Assembly (NCBI GenBank): GCA_030434245.1
Contig: JAUISX010000001.1
Span: 248,001 to 312,000, forward strand
Reading direction: 5' to 3'
Source: Porphyromonadaceae bacterium W3.11
Lineage (GTDB): Bacteria > Bacteroidota > Bacteroidia > Bacteroidales > Porphyromonadaceae
Length of the DNA stretch: 64,000 nucleotides
Every line of letters begins with the position of its first letter. Within the stretch, counting starts at the first letter, position 1. Both the position numbers and the translations under genes were made by a program. Under the pieces are notes generated by a model, which did not search any database, was not told the origin of the DNA, and saw only the letters and a program-made list of their open reading frames with translations. Shown piece after piece: positions 44,575 through 52,569 of the stretch.

Positions 44575-44781
44575 ATGGAAAAAGATAGGAATAGCATAGA
44601 AGCGATTAGGGCGGACCTTTCATTTATAAATGATATGCAGACCTCGTTAAGAAATGCGGATTATGAGGCTGTGACGGTCAGCTTAAGCGACTGGAAAAGT
44701 GAGTTAAGAGACAGATTGAGAGAGAAACAAAGGGAGGTTGAAGATGAGTATGAGGAAGATGGTAATAGCAGTAGATTTTGA
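44575..44781 (+). CDS. Hypothetical small phage protein
   Basis: A 68-residue, very acidic helical protein (MEKDRNSIEAIRADLSFIN) ending in EDEYEEDGNSS. It starts just after the structured stem 44491-44559 and overlaps the next gene's start by 32 bp. No family is recognised. Confidence 0.5.
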   Translation: MEKDRNSIEAIRADLSFINDMQTSLRNADYEAVTVSLSDWKSELRDRLREKQREVEDEYEEDGNSSRF

Positions 44782-45145
44782 TGGCGTAATAAATGCCAGC
44801 CCATACCCAGAAGTTGGAGTAGTGGTGAATGGTGCAAGGGATGCCATGCAGGAGCTGAAGAGGCGGGGGCATCATCTTATTATATGGACGTGCAGAGAGG
44901 GGCAAGATCAGACCGATGCCATTAACTTTTTGCTGGAGAAGGGTATCCCCTTTGACAACATCAATTGTAACGCTCGAGAGAACTTCGAGCGCTACTCGAA
45001 TGATTGCCGAAAAGTGTATGCCGACCTCTACATTGATGATCGTAACCTCGGTGGCTTCCCCGGCTGGAAGGAGGCTCTAAGGCTCATCGATGAGGGCACG
45101 AACGAGGAAAAATGCAACCCCTATGAGGGATGTTTTGGATATTAA
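44750..45145 (+). CDS. HAD-superfamily phosphatase, phage-encoded
   Basis: A 131-residue HAD hydrolase. Motif I is VDFDGVI, motif II IIWTCR, and the motif IV acids lie in LYIDDRNLGG. It is a small cap-less form, like the 'BT_0820-type' HAD proteins of Bacteroides. It may act on nucleotides or polynucleotide ends in the early phase; this is inference. ATG 44750 (MRKMVIAVDF) is chosen since the fold starts there. It ends before the terminator 45185-45223. Confidence 0.85.
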   Translation: MRKMVIAVDFDGVINASPYPEVGVVVNGARDAMQELKRRGHHLIIWTCREGQDQTDAINFLLEKGIPFDNINCNARENFERYSNDCRKVYADLYIDDRNLGGFPGWKEALRLIDEGTNEEKCNPYEGCFGY

Positions 45146-45184
45146 TAATTTCTTTTTTTCATAATTGTAAAGTGATTAATGAGG

Positions 45185-45223
45185 AGTGGGATATGCCGTG
45201 AGGCACGTCCCACTCTGCTTTTT
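45185..45223 (+). terminator. Terminator of the early phage operon
   Basis: Stem AGTGGGA (45185-45191) with TCCCACT (45208-45214), inner TGCC/GGCA pairing, then CTGCTTTTT. It separates early genes from the regulator at 45264. Confidence 0.85.
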
Positions 45224-45236
45224 GCTGAATAAACGT

Positions 45237-45244
45237 TATATTTG
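45237..45244 (+). promoter_or_regulatory. Promoter box for the small HTH regulator
   Basis: TATATTTG directly after the early terminator and 19 bp before the ATG at 45264, giving a short leader. Confidence 0.6.
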
Positions 45245-45263
45245 TGAGAAGAAGGTAGATGGG

Positions 45264-45491
45264 ATGGGAAAAGTACACAGAAATACACGTAAGATGTCGC
45301 TGATCATACAAGAGATTGTGGAGGCGAACTATGAGCCAGGTCGGCAAGATCGCTCCAAAGAGTGGGTGTACCGCTCTATTGTCCAACACATCTACCCGAT
45401 GAGCCGCCGCACCTTCTACCGCCACCTGCAGCGGGCAAAAGAGAGCGAAAGCAATCCACCGATGCCACGCCAACGTTCGCTCTTTGACTAA
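45264..45491 (+). CDS. Small HTH protein, candidate middle/late activator (Mor/C position)
   Basis: A 75-residue basic protein with a helix-turn-helix-like end (VQHIYPMSRRTFYRHLQRAK). It has its own promoter between the early terminator and the late modules, the place of Mu mor/C, and so is a candidate activator of the late promoters. The start MGKVHRN (45264) lies right behind the box. It converges with the 45488 gene and overlaps it by 4 bp, stop to stop. The role is inferred from position. Confidence 0.6.
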   Translation: MGKVHRNTRKMSLIIQEIVEANYEPGRQDRSKEWVYRSIVQHIYPMSRRTFYRHLQRAKESESNPPMPRQRSLFD

Positions 45492-45922
45492 ACTTGAATA
45501 AAGGTGGTTTCGAAATCTAATCGATAGACAAATAAACCATTGCTCTGTCGCTCACGCTCCTGACTGATACGAGAGAGAGGACTAAAGGATTCTTTACCTG
45601 TAAATCCCTGCAGGCACTCCCGCACCTCCTCCACAAGGTCGTAAATCTGTAGTGATCTCGACCGCTCCGATTGGTGCGCTGCCGTACGCATGTAGGTGTC
45701 ATCTGCGATGCGGATAGTTACCCTCGCATTGCATAGCTGAGAGACTTCAGTAATGTCCTGCTGGCGGTTCACAGAAATAGTAATAAGTGCGGCTGGGTAG
45801 GCGATGGGTGGTCGCTGGGTTTCCGCGAATCCCACTTCGAGCTGCCCCGTATCCATGTCGATGTATTTAAGCTGAGTGATGGTCTGTAGTTGCCCGAGGA
45901 GGGCGGTGTAAATTGGTTTCAT
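45488..45922 (-). CDS. gp37-like tail terminator/completion protein
   Basis: A 144-residue protein with the pattern of Mu gp37 (DUF1834)-type proteins: a helix start MKPIYTALLGQLQTI, central strands AALITISVNRQQDITEVSQL and NARVTIRIADDT, and end FVYRLDFETTF. It overlaps the gpG-like gene by 4 bp and is the last gene of the leftward head operon. The assignment rests on fold pattern and place next to gpG. Confidence 0.55.
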   Translation of the reverse strand: MKPIYTALLGQLQTITQLKYIDMDTGQLEVGFAETQRPPIAYPAALITISVNRQQDITEVSQLCNARVTIRIADDTYMRTAAHQSERSRSLQIYDLVEEVRECLQGFTGKESFSPLSRISQERERQSNGLFVYRLDFETTFIQV

Positions 45923-46416
45923 TTCTTTACGATGTCTAATATTTTACTATATATTTTCTCTTCGATTTTACGCATGAGCACCTTGCTACGCCCTATAAAT
46001 GGGCGTGTTGGCATGGTGAATGGCTTTTTGCCGTAGATCTTTGCTGGTTGGCCGTACTGATGCACTGCAGCATAAGGAGCACTATTGGAGACACGCACCC
46101 CATCAGGGAGGTAGGTGTATCGGATAGAGTCTTTGAGTAAGCCTGTTTCGCCATTCAGGATAGGTGCACTGGTCCGCTCAAGACTAAACTTCCTCGTTTG
46201 CCCCGAGTGTCCAAACCAGGGCGATTCGGGCTTCCGTCGCTCCACCTCCTTCCAAGGGTTGAGCGTTTCATCGGTAAAGCCCTCATCCTCGAAGCTTCGC
46301 TTGAAGTGTGCTACAGCTTCCGTGCCCACAATATCCTTTACCGCCTGCGAGCGGATAAACTCTTGTAGCTGCTTATTCTTCGTCTCGATTACTACTGCAA
46401 ACTCCTGAATATCCAT
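45919..46416 (-). CDS. Phage virion morphogenesis protein (Mu gpG-like)
   Basis: A 165-residue protein of the phage tail completion/gpG family. Family features are visible: an early VKDIVGTEAVAHFKRSFEDEG block, the central SPWFGHSGQTRK, LLKDSIRYTYLPDGVRVSNS and APYAAVHQYG, and the end TMPTRPFIGRS. It helps connect head and tail. It follows the portal-MuF gene after 115 bp that carries a candidate small RNA on the other strand. Confidence 0.82.
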   Translation of the reverse strand: MDIQEFAVVIETKNKQLQEFIRSQAVKDIVGTEAVAHFKRSFEDEGFTDETLNPWKEVERRKPESPWFGHSGQTRKFSLERTSAPILNGETGLLKDSIRYTYLPDGVRVSNSAPYAAVHQYGQPAKIYGKKPFTMPTRPFIGRSKVLMRKIEEKIYSKILDIVKK

Positions 46417-46442
46417 TGTTTGTTCATATTAAATTGTTTACG

Positions 46443-46535
46443 TACCTTTGTGGTGAGAAATCAAAGAAGTGGTGATAACTGCGACCCCTGGCGACGAACA
46501 GAGTGGTGACGGGTTATTACCACTTTTCTTTTTAT
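46443..46535 (+). ncRNA. Candidate small RNA between portal and gpG genes
   Basis: The plus strand has a TACCTTTG promoter box (46443-46450) and about 15 bp later a 13-bp stem (46467-46479 with 46513-46525, one G-U pair) with a 33-nt loop, then TTCTTTTT. A transcript of about 75-80 nt antisense to the head operon would fit. The tract CTTTGTGGTG is shared with the start side of the rightward late operon (51548-51557). Confidence 0.45.
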
Positions 46536-49027
46536 ATCAGCTTTATGAAGTGGAAGACTATTTCACCCGTTTCCCGCTCTTCAAATTGCAGTTCAATGTT
46601 TCTATCCTTTCCTATCGGATTATTCCCTTTGTATTTAATTGTAAATTTATGGTAGCCTAAGACATAGTTATCCTTGCTTCTCTTTACATTTTTTTTGAAC
46701 TTGTGCATGTATTCTGCGTTCAAGTACTCATCAATATTTTCAAGAACCTCTTTCTTAATGGGGTACAATTCGCCGTAACGCATATTCTCAGTGACAGAAT
46801 TTCGCACGAATTTACCGAGTTTTCCCTTAAATTCAGGATAGCGAACCTCCTTGGGTCTAAGGACAGCTAAAAGTCTTTTTGTTGTTTCTTTAGAGTCTAA
46901 TTTTTGTACATGCTCTTCCCTTGCCTGCTGGTGCATCTGGCAGAGCTCGTCGCCAGAGCCACTTGACACCAGTCCTTGTCGGCGGCACTCGGGGCAGGTG
47001 GCTACGCCCTTGCCCTTGAGGTATGGGTGTTCGTTAAGCTTAACGAACTCGGCAGTTTTGCCTGGATTGTTTTGGAATGTTGGAGGTATCATTTGGGTGA
47101 TCTTAGGCACACCCGTTGCAGGCTTATCTGTAGGGCGGAAGCTGCATTGGCAATTCCAGTCCCACGGCGGAAGGTAGATATCCCAAAATGGGTCCTCTAT
47201 CGGTAGAATGGTTCCAACTAATTCGAGGTGCTCATCTCGTTTATCACGAGCACTACTGATGAGGTACTCCAGATTAGGATAAGTGTCCTTCGAGCGGAGG
47301 GCATCTTGGTAGTTGGCGGCAGAGCGGGCTGAGCGTACGGCGGTATTGTACTCGGTACGCAACCACTGTTCATTCCACTGGATATTGACCGCCTTAACGG
47401 CCTTGCGAAACTCTCTAAATGAGCGTAGATTGCCCTCCTCATCAAGGAGCATAGATACCAATAGCTTCTGCTCGGCATGCGCCTTAAAGGCTGCAAAAAC
47501 GCCCGTATTGTACTTAAACTGGTCGAGGAAGCCCTGCTCAGGCTTTCCAAACTCAGGCGATGCGAATGCAGAGTCCACCGCATGCTGGAGAGGATCATTG
47601 GTTACTCTAAAAAGCGATGGAGAGAGGGTCTTCTTGGACTCTTCCACAAGTGCTTCCCCATATACCTCCTTGAGTGCCTCCTCAAAGAGTTTGTCGATAT
47701 TGATGGAGTAGTCGTCAGCAAGTTGAATGTTCCCCGTAATAGAGTGCTTCAATTTCAGCCACCAAGGCGTCCGAACTTTCTGGGCTTTTTTTTTTGAAGC
47801 TGCAAGAGTTACATCATGCAGCTTTTTATCGGGTTGCTCTTCCTTTTTTGGCTCCTTCGGCTCCTCTTCTTCAGGCTTTTCCTCCTCTTGCTTTGGCTCC
47901 TCCTTTTTGCCTGTGGTTGGCTCGTCTCCATCTGGTGCAGGTATGCCGTATCGGTCCCGTAGGTAGCTCTCAGGTATCGCCATTAGTGTAGAGAGCTGCA
48001 CCAAGTCATTCACCGATGTTTGCTCCACGGAGCTTGGGAAGACAAATCGACCTCCACTGACGGGCAATCCTCGCTCCTCAAGGAAAGGTAACACCTGACT
48101 ATTGAGTATTCGCTGCACATACTTCTGGTCGCTCTTAAATAGCGACTCCTCCACCTCCATGTGCACCTCACCCAGCGAGCGTGCCCCCTTATCCCCTGCA
48201 ATGGTGGTGAGCGTTTGCCCCAGCAGGCTAATCAATATCTCCTCATTACAAGCCTTGCGGAATTGGTCAAAGCTGATACCATTGGTGGCTTTGGTCTCCC
48301 GAATATCTATCTCCGCACCGTCAGGCACCACCATATAGGCAGCAGATCCAGCTTGTTCCAAAGCCTGCTCGAGTACCCGTCGTGAGGCTTGGTCGTAAGA
48401 GTTGTATTTACCGATACGCATCGGCATGCCGAATAACTCTATCCACTGTGCCCAGTCGCCAAAGCCCCCTCGCTTAAAGATAGCATACGGGATGCCTTTG
48501 AGGATTAGCCCCCAGTAGCGTGGCTTACCGCAAACGATCAGCGAGCGCTCCCCCTCGTAGGGGATTACCTTTTCTTCGTTGGCGAGGTCGATGATGATAC
48601 CCTTCCGCTCCAAGGAGATGTGCTTGGTAGGGATGGCAGAAGTTACAAGCCCATCGTCATTAAAGCTCAGCTCCGCAGCGGAGCGACCATAAAATCGAGA
48701 CTTGGCAATCTCCTTGAGTAGATCCTCAAAAGCAATCGTATCCATGAGGTCATCCATCACCTCTACAGGTTTGCCCTTGCTGTCAGCAAATACCAAATCG
48801 GAGAGAGCCACCGCATTGGTACGCTTATCCACCCCATGCGATAGGTATGGATCCAGCAGCATATCATCATACATGTCATAGAGGGTAGAGGTGCGTCCGT
48901 AGTCAGCACTACGTAGTGCCGAGCGCCAAGCACTCGCCTCCCACACATTTCTACGGATGGGCTTAATCACCAAATCTTGTATCACGGTGCCAGTCTGAGC
49001 TGGTTTTTTACTCTTTTTCTTTGCCAT
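46532..49027 (-). CDS. Portal (DUF935) fused to MuF-like minor head protein and C-terminal toxin-like domain
   Basis: An 831-residue fusion. Residues 1-360 match the Mu gp29 portal (DUF935): SRFYGRSAAELSF, RYWGLILKGIPYAIFKRGG, WIELFGMPMRIGKY and KSDQKYVQRILNSQVLPFL. A Glu/Lys/Pro-rich linker (about 360-402) follows. About 440-690 is a MuF/SPP1-gp7-like domain with LRTEYNTAVRSARSA, PPWDWNCQC and a Cys pair CPEC. The last 120 residues (FVRNSVTENMRYGELYPIKK ... LGYHKFTIKYKG) look like a small nuclease-type domain of the barnase/EndoU/colicin class found on MuF proteins. The start MAKKKSKK (49027) lies just past the stop of the upstream gene. Confidence 0.85.
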   Translation of the reverse strand: MAKKKSKKPAQTGTVIQDLVIKPIRRNVWEASAWRSALRSADYGRTSTLYDMYDDMLLDPYLSHGVDKRTNAVALSDLVFADSKGKPVEVMDDLMDTIAFEDLLKEIAKSRFYGRSAAELSFNDDGLVTSAIPTKHISLERKGIIIDLANEEKVIPYEGERSLIVCGKPRYWGLILKGIPYAIFKRGGFGDWAQWIELFGMPMRIGKYNSYDQASRRVLEQALEQAGSAAYMVVPDGAEIDIRETKATNGISFDQFRKACNEEILISLLGQTLTTIAGDKGARSLGEVHMEVEESLFKSDQKYVQRILNSQVLPFLEERGLPVSGGRFVFPSSVEQTSVNDLVQLSTLMAIPESYLRDRYGIPAPDGDEPTTGKKEEPKQEEEKPEEEEPKEPKKEEQPDKKLHDVTLAASKKKAQKVRTPWWLKLKHSITGNIQLADDYSINIDKLFEEALKEVYGEALVEESKKTLSPSLFRVTNDPLQHAVDSAFASPEFGKPEQGFLDQFKYNTGVFAAFKAHAEQKLLVSMLLDEEGNLRSFREFRKAVKAVNIQWNEQWLRTEYNTAVRSARSAANYQDALRSKDTYPNLEYLISSARDKRDEHLELVGTILPIEDPFWDIYLPPWDWNCQCSFRPTDKPATGVPKITQMIPPTFQNNPGKTAEFVKLNEHPYLKGKGVATCPECRRQGLVSSGSGDELCQMHQQAREEHVQKLDSKETTKRLLAVLRPKEVRYPEFKGKLGKFVRNSVTENMRYGELYPIKKEVLENIDEYLNAEYMHKFKKNVKRSKDNYVLGYHKFTIKYKGNNPIGKDRNIELQFEERETGEIVFHFIKLI

Positions 49028-49028
49028 A

Positions 49029-49451
49029 TCAATAGTGGTTATTGCGTTTAGGGTTGGATCCAAATAGATAAGTGGTAGGCTGGTCGGGCTCACCATCGCC
49101 ATCCTCGTCAGGCATCGGGAGGTCTGGGCTTACATCACCCTTTTGCACCGCCTTGAGCCAGTCGATGGCACGGGCATACCTGCCGTGTCTAAAATCGAGG
49201 TCGCTTCCCACATTGCAGAGCGTTAGGAAGTGCCAAGCCGCAATATCTTTTGCGAAGGTCAAAAGTAGTGCATTACGCTCCTTGCCTTCCGCACTGAAGA
49301 TGGCTTCTCGGTCATATTTCCCGAGGTAGCTCCGTATCTCTGCCGTGGCGGTATCGATCGCCGCCAGCATGATGGTGTCATCACCACCACTGATTAGGTC
49401 CACATCCTCCTTATAGAGGTGTGTTTTCATCTCTTCGATTGTTATATACAT
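49029..49451 (-). CDS. gp36-like head-tail protein (DUF1320)
   Basis: A 140-residue protein from ATG 49451 (MYITIEEMKTHLYKEDVDLI). Its core, DTIMLAAIDTATAEIRSYLG with LLLTFAKDIAAWHFLTLCNV, is that of DUF1320/Mu gp36, which closes the neck of the head. The acidic tail (PMPDEDGDGEPD) is variable in the family. It starts 2 bp after the terminase stop and ends just before the portal start, so translation is probably coupled. Confidence 0.8.
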   Translation of the reverse strand: MYITIEEMKTHLYKEDVDLISGGDDTIMLAAIDTATAEIRSYLGKYDREAIFSAEGKERNALLLTFAKDIAAWHFLTLCNVGSDLDFRHGRYARAIDWLKAVQKGDVSPDLPMPDEDGDGEPDQPTTYLFGSNPKRNNHY

Positions 49452-49452
49452 C

Positions 49453-50997
49453 TCAATACCTTTTACTATTTCTGCGAGCTCCTCCGATGATGATAGCATC
49501 GGTCGATACACTCGATAATTTTACATTGGTTTGGAAAATCGCACCCTCCAAGCAGTCGGGTCCATCGGCAGGGGCGGGAAGACCTGGCGATACTGCCAGC
49601 ATCTGCTCTTCGAGTCGCTGCATGTTGGGATTACCCGATTCGTCGATATTAAATACCAACCTCGATTGTCTATTGAGAGGCTCCAGCGTCGCCTCGATGC
49701 GGGCATACTTATCTCCCTTACGGGTGCTGTCGGTGATAATCGGTATCATTCCGCCTTGATTCTCACCGAGCTTCACGGCTAGCGGCTGAAGCACTTGCTC
49801 CCACACAGGATCCTGCAGGGAGTTATTCTCGATGAAATAATAGACCACCGTTTTACCCCCATACTTTGCCCGCATATCGTAGTACCATTGGATAAAGTCG
49901 CTGTTCTTCGTTTGTTCGAGGCAAGCATCATAGACGTAATATTTACCCGCTTGATAACCTACAGCGATGACTGCCTTATGCGACGCTCCCTTGGCTTTTC
50001 TCCCGCTCTTATTGCTCGGTGATGGGTCACCGTACACCACGATAAATGGGAGCGACTTCATCGGCGGACACTTACCCCAGGTGATCTCCTTGAATACTTC
50101 GCCCTCTGTGATTGGGTTGTTATAAAACTCCTTCTGGATGGAGGCAGTGGACAACATCGATAGTATGCTGTCAATATCCTTTTCGCTATTCTTCTCTGGC
50201 CAAGAACTTCTACCGTGCTCATCACGGATATTGACAATGTCCACGTAGTGAGCTTTTTCTTTTGCTCTGGTGATGCAGCAGTCTTTAGCGATGATATTCC
50301 CGCAGAAGATGATGCGGTAATTGCCACTGACAGATACGGTTGGTATCAACGCCTCTTCCACCCACTTCCACTTGGTCTTGATGCGATCGGGGTTGCGACA
50401 CTCTTCATCGGTATCGATATCATCGATGAGGAGGCAGTCGGGTCGTACTGCCTCATTACGTGTACCACGAGGGGATTGCCCCGCCCCGATGCCCCTAAAG
50501 CTCACCCCGCCATTGGTGGTGAATTCGCCATCCTTCCACGCTCCAAATTTGGGTTGCTTGCCATAGTCGTTAGCGATGCGCTGGTTGTACTCGAGTGTTA
50601 TCTTGTACGGCATAAGGAGGCGATCGGCATTGTCTTTGGAGTCAGATACAAGTAGGATATTGCGAATCTCACCAGTTAGCGCCAGCTTGATCACCTCCAT
50701 CATCGTGCGGGTAGACTTGGCGAGCTCTCTCGACCACGCCCGCACCTCGTACCATCGGGCATTGGCCATAATGCGCTTGGTGGCATCGATGTGAAACTTA
50801 GCTGGCTTGGCGGAGTAGTAAGATGGGAAGTAGTAGGCGAACCACTCCTCATCGTTTGCCTCCAGTCGCTTAATTCGCTTGTGCTTATCGCTCTCGCTCT
50901 CGGTGGTATCGACCACTGCCGAATTGAGGATGCCCAGTTTGGTCTCCTCCCACTCTTGTAGCCACCTCTTATCATCTGCCGTTAGTCTCTTTGCCAT
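49453..50997 (-). CDS. Terminase large subunit (Mu gp28-like)
   Basis: A 514-residue packaging motor and nuclease. The ATPase half shows the divergent Walker A WSRELAKSTRTM and Walker B CLLIDDID. The nuclease half starts with the metal ligand in VVYGDPSPS, with a second acid region YFIENNS and a third near SSVSTDAIIIGG. The N-terminal 60 residues are a helical lead. It lies 3 bp behind the small subunit. Confidence 0.9.
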   Translation of the reverse strand: MAKRLTADDKRWLQEWEETKLGILNSAVVDTTESESDKHKRIKRLEANDEEWFAYYFPSYYSAKPAKFHIDATKRIMANARWYEVRAWSRELAKSTRTMMEVIKLALTGEIRNILLVSDSKDNADRLLMPYKITLEYNQRIANDYGKQPKFGAWKDGEFTTNGGVSFRGIGAGQSPRGTRNEAVRPDCLLIDDIDTDEECRNPDRIKTKWKWVEEALIPTVSVSGNYRIIFCGNIIAKDCCITRAKEKAHYVDIVNIRDEHGRSSWPEKNSEKDIDSILSMLSTASIQKEFYNNPITEGEVFKEITWGKCPPMKSLPFIVVYGDPSPSNKSGRKAKGASHKAVIAVGYQAGKYYVYDACLEQTKNSDFIQWYYDMRAKYGGKTVVYYFIENNSLQDPVWEQVLQPLAVKLGENQGGMIPIITDSTRKGDKYARIEATLEPLNRQSRLVFNIDESGNPNMQRLEEQMLAVSPGLPAPADGPDCLEGAIFQTNVKLSSVSTDAIIIGGARRNSKRY

Positions 50998-51000
50998 AGC

Positions 51001-51444
51001 CTATAGTTTGCTCTTGATAAATGCGTCCATCAGCGGTATAAATCGTTTGGCAAGGTCCATATCGGTTACCCTTAGAAAACTCAGAAATTGCTGAAAGGAG
51101 CTGATGATTTCTCCCAGCCCAGTCTCCCGCTCCATCTTATCGATAGCGGCCGCAAGCTTATTGATGGCATCAGCCTCCTTGGAGTTGGCAAATCGCTCTC
51201 CCTCTGGACGATTACTGATGTTATTGTTGAGCTCCGCCACCTGTCTGTAGAGGTGACCGAGCTGCTCCTCACGAGTTACCGTCAGGCTCGCCTGTAGGAG
51301 CTCCCAGTTCTCCCGCTTGATCCATCGATTCACCGTAACGGGCGATACACCCACCCGCTCGGCAATTTCTACCTGCGGGAGGTGCTCTTTTGTGTAAAGG
51401 AGTTTTGCCCACTCCTTCTTTTGGGCATTCGTCATTTGTGCCAT
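51001..51444 (-). CDS. Terminase small subunit-like HTH protein (DUF1804/gp27 type)
   Basis: A 147-residue protein with an N-terminal helix-turn-helix (LPQVEIAERVGVSPVTVNRW) and a helical rest (AINKLAAAIDKMERETG). Such proteins precede the large terminase of Mu-like phages and bind the packaging start. The start MAQMTNAQKK (51444) is chosen because the upstream stretch overlaps the divergent promoter region. First gene of the leftward head operon. Confidence 0.75.
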   Translation of the reverse strand: MAQMTNAQKKEWAKLLYTKEHLPQVEIAERVGVSPVTVNRWIKRENWELLQASLTVTREEQLGHLYRQVAELNNNISNRPEGERFANSKEADAINKLAAAIDKMERETGLGEIISSFQQFLSFLRVTDMDLAKRFIPLMDAFIKSKL

Positions 51445-51575
51445 AATCTCTAAATCTTTACTGCAAAATTGAGCTGAAAAAGCCCCAAAAGAAAAAAGTA
51501 GTGCCACTATGGCACTGGTTTTATGAGTGTTAGAAGGTAGTTGCCAACTTTGTGGTGTAATTAATAATAGACGCT
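51445..51575. promoter_or_regulatory. Divergent late promoter region with palindrome
   Basis: 131 bp between the leftward head operon and the rightward capsid-tail operon. It contains the perfect palindrome GTGCCACTATGGCAC (51501-51515), a good activator or repressor site, and on the right side a weak -7-like AACTTTG with the tract CTTTGTGGTG (51548-51557). Confidence 0.6.
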
Positions 51576-52544
51576 ATGGCAAAGGATAAACTGATAACAT
51601 TCGTCTTGCACGACGAGACACTAAATACGCACGGGTTCCGAATGCTCACCTCTGGGGCCAACCTCGAGGAGTTTCACAAAAACCCTGTGATGCTCTGGAA
51701 CCACGACAATTGGGAGCTACCTATTGGTAGGTGGGAGAACATCCGCATCGAGGGCACCAAGATTTTGGCTGATGCTAATTTTGACCTAAAAGACCCCAAG
51801 GCGGCCGAGATTGCCCGCAAGGTTGAGGCTGGATATATCAAAGCCTGTAGCATCGGTGCGTGGGCGGTGGCAAGCTCTACCGATGCATCAGTGATGCTCG
51901 CAGGACAAAAGTATGCGACGGTTACCGAGTGGGTGGTACGCGAAGCCTCTATATGCACTATCGGTGCTAATCATAATGCACTCTCAGTGGCGCTCTACGA
52001 CGCCTACGGCACCAAAATCAATATGGAGAGCAGTACAGACATCGAAACGATTATAACACTAATAGATAAACCAATAACAAAAACAGAAGGTATGAATAAG
52101 CAACTACTCGAGCTGCTGAACCTTGCAGACAACTCCAATGAATCAGAGGTGTTGCAGGCGGTGCAGAAGCTCTCACAGACCAATCAGGAGCTATCAGCTG
52201 AGCTCAAGGGCATCAAGGAGAAGGAGGCAGCAGCCCTCAAGGAAGAGGCAGTCAAGCTCACCGACGAAGCCATCAAGGCAGGGAAGCTCGCAGCATCTGC
52301 CAAGGAGAGTACCCTCCAGCTCTTTGCCCTCAATCATGAGGCAGCAAAAGCGATGATAAATGGACTCCCCGAGCGACCATCCATCGCTAACCAAATCAAC
52401 AACTCCGACAAAAAGGAGGACGGACTCCTCACCATGAGCTGGACGGAAATCGACAAGGCTAATAGGCTGGCGGAGCTCAAAGAGAAGTACCCCGAAGAGT
52501 ACCGAGAGAAATTCAAGGAATGCTTCGGACGCGAACCAAGATAA
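51576..52544 (+). CDS. Prohead protease fused to scaffold (Mu gpI-like)
   Basis: A 322-residue protein. The first 150 residues resemble an HK97-type prohead protease: WNHDNWELPIGRW carries the likely catalytic His, and GYIKACSIGAW the likely Ser. The rest is a coiled, charged scaffold part (LSQTNQELSAELKGIKEKEA) ending in LAELKEKYPEEYREKF, as in Mu gpI. An in-frame ATG at codon 173 (52092) could give the scaffold alone, as with Mu gpZ. First gene of the rightward late operon. Confidence 0.8.
   Translation: MAKDKLITFVLHDETLNTHGFRMLTSGANLEEFHKNPVMLWNHDNWELPIGRWENIRIEGTKILADANFDLKDPKAAEIARKVEAGYIKACSIGAWAVASSTDASVMLAGQKYATVTEWVVREASICTIGANHNALSVALYDAYGTKINMESSTDIETIITLIDKPITKTEGMNKQLLELLNLADNSNESEVLQAVQKLSQTNQELSAELKGIKEKEAAALKEEAVKLTDEAIKAGKLAASAKESTLQLFALNHEAAKAMINGLPERPSIANQINNSDKKEDGLLTMSWTEIDKANRLAELKEKYPEEYREKFKECFGREPR
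52092..52544 (+). CDS. Possible nested scaffold protein (gpZ-like internal start)
   Basis: The in-frame ATG 52092 (MNKQLLELLNLADN) inside the protease gene would yield 150 residues holding only the coiled scaffold part. In Mu the scaffold is made from such a nested start. There is no direct signal here other than the position at the domain border. Confidence 0.35.
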   Translation: MNKQLLELLNLADNSNESEVLQAVQKLSQTNQELSAELKGIKEKEAAALKEEAVKLTDEAIKAGKLAASAKESTLQLFALNHEAAKAMINGLPERPSIANQINNSDKKEDGLLTMSWTEIDKANRLAELKEKYPEEYREKFKECFGREPR

Positions 52545-52569
52545 GTAGTAATAATAAAAACAAATAGTT

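Noticed and set aside
47313-47991. Rightward ORFs inside the portal-MuF gene (Ser/Phe-rich)
   Set aside because: They are the complement of the Glu/Lys/Pro-rich linker and neighbouring coding sequence.
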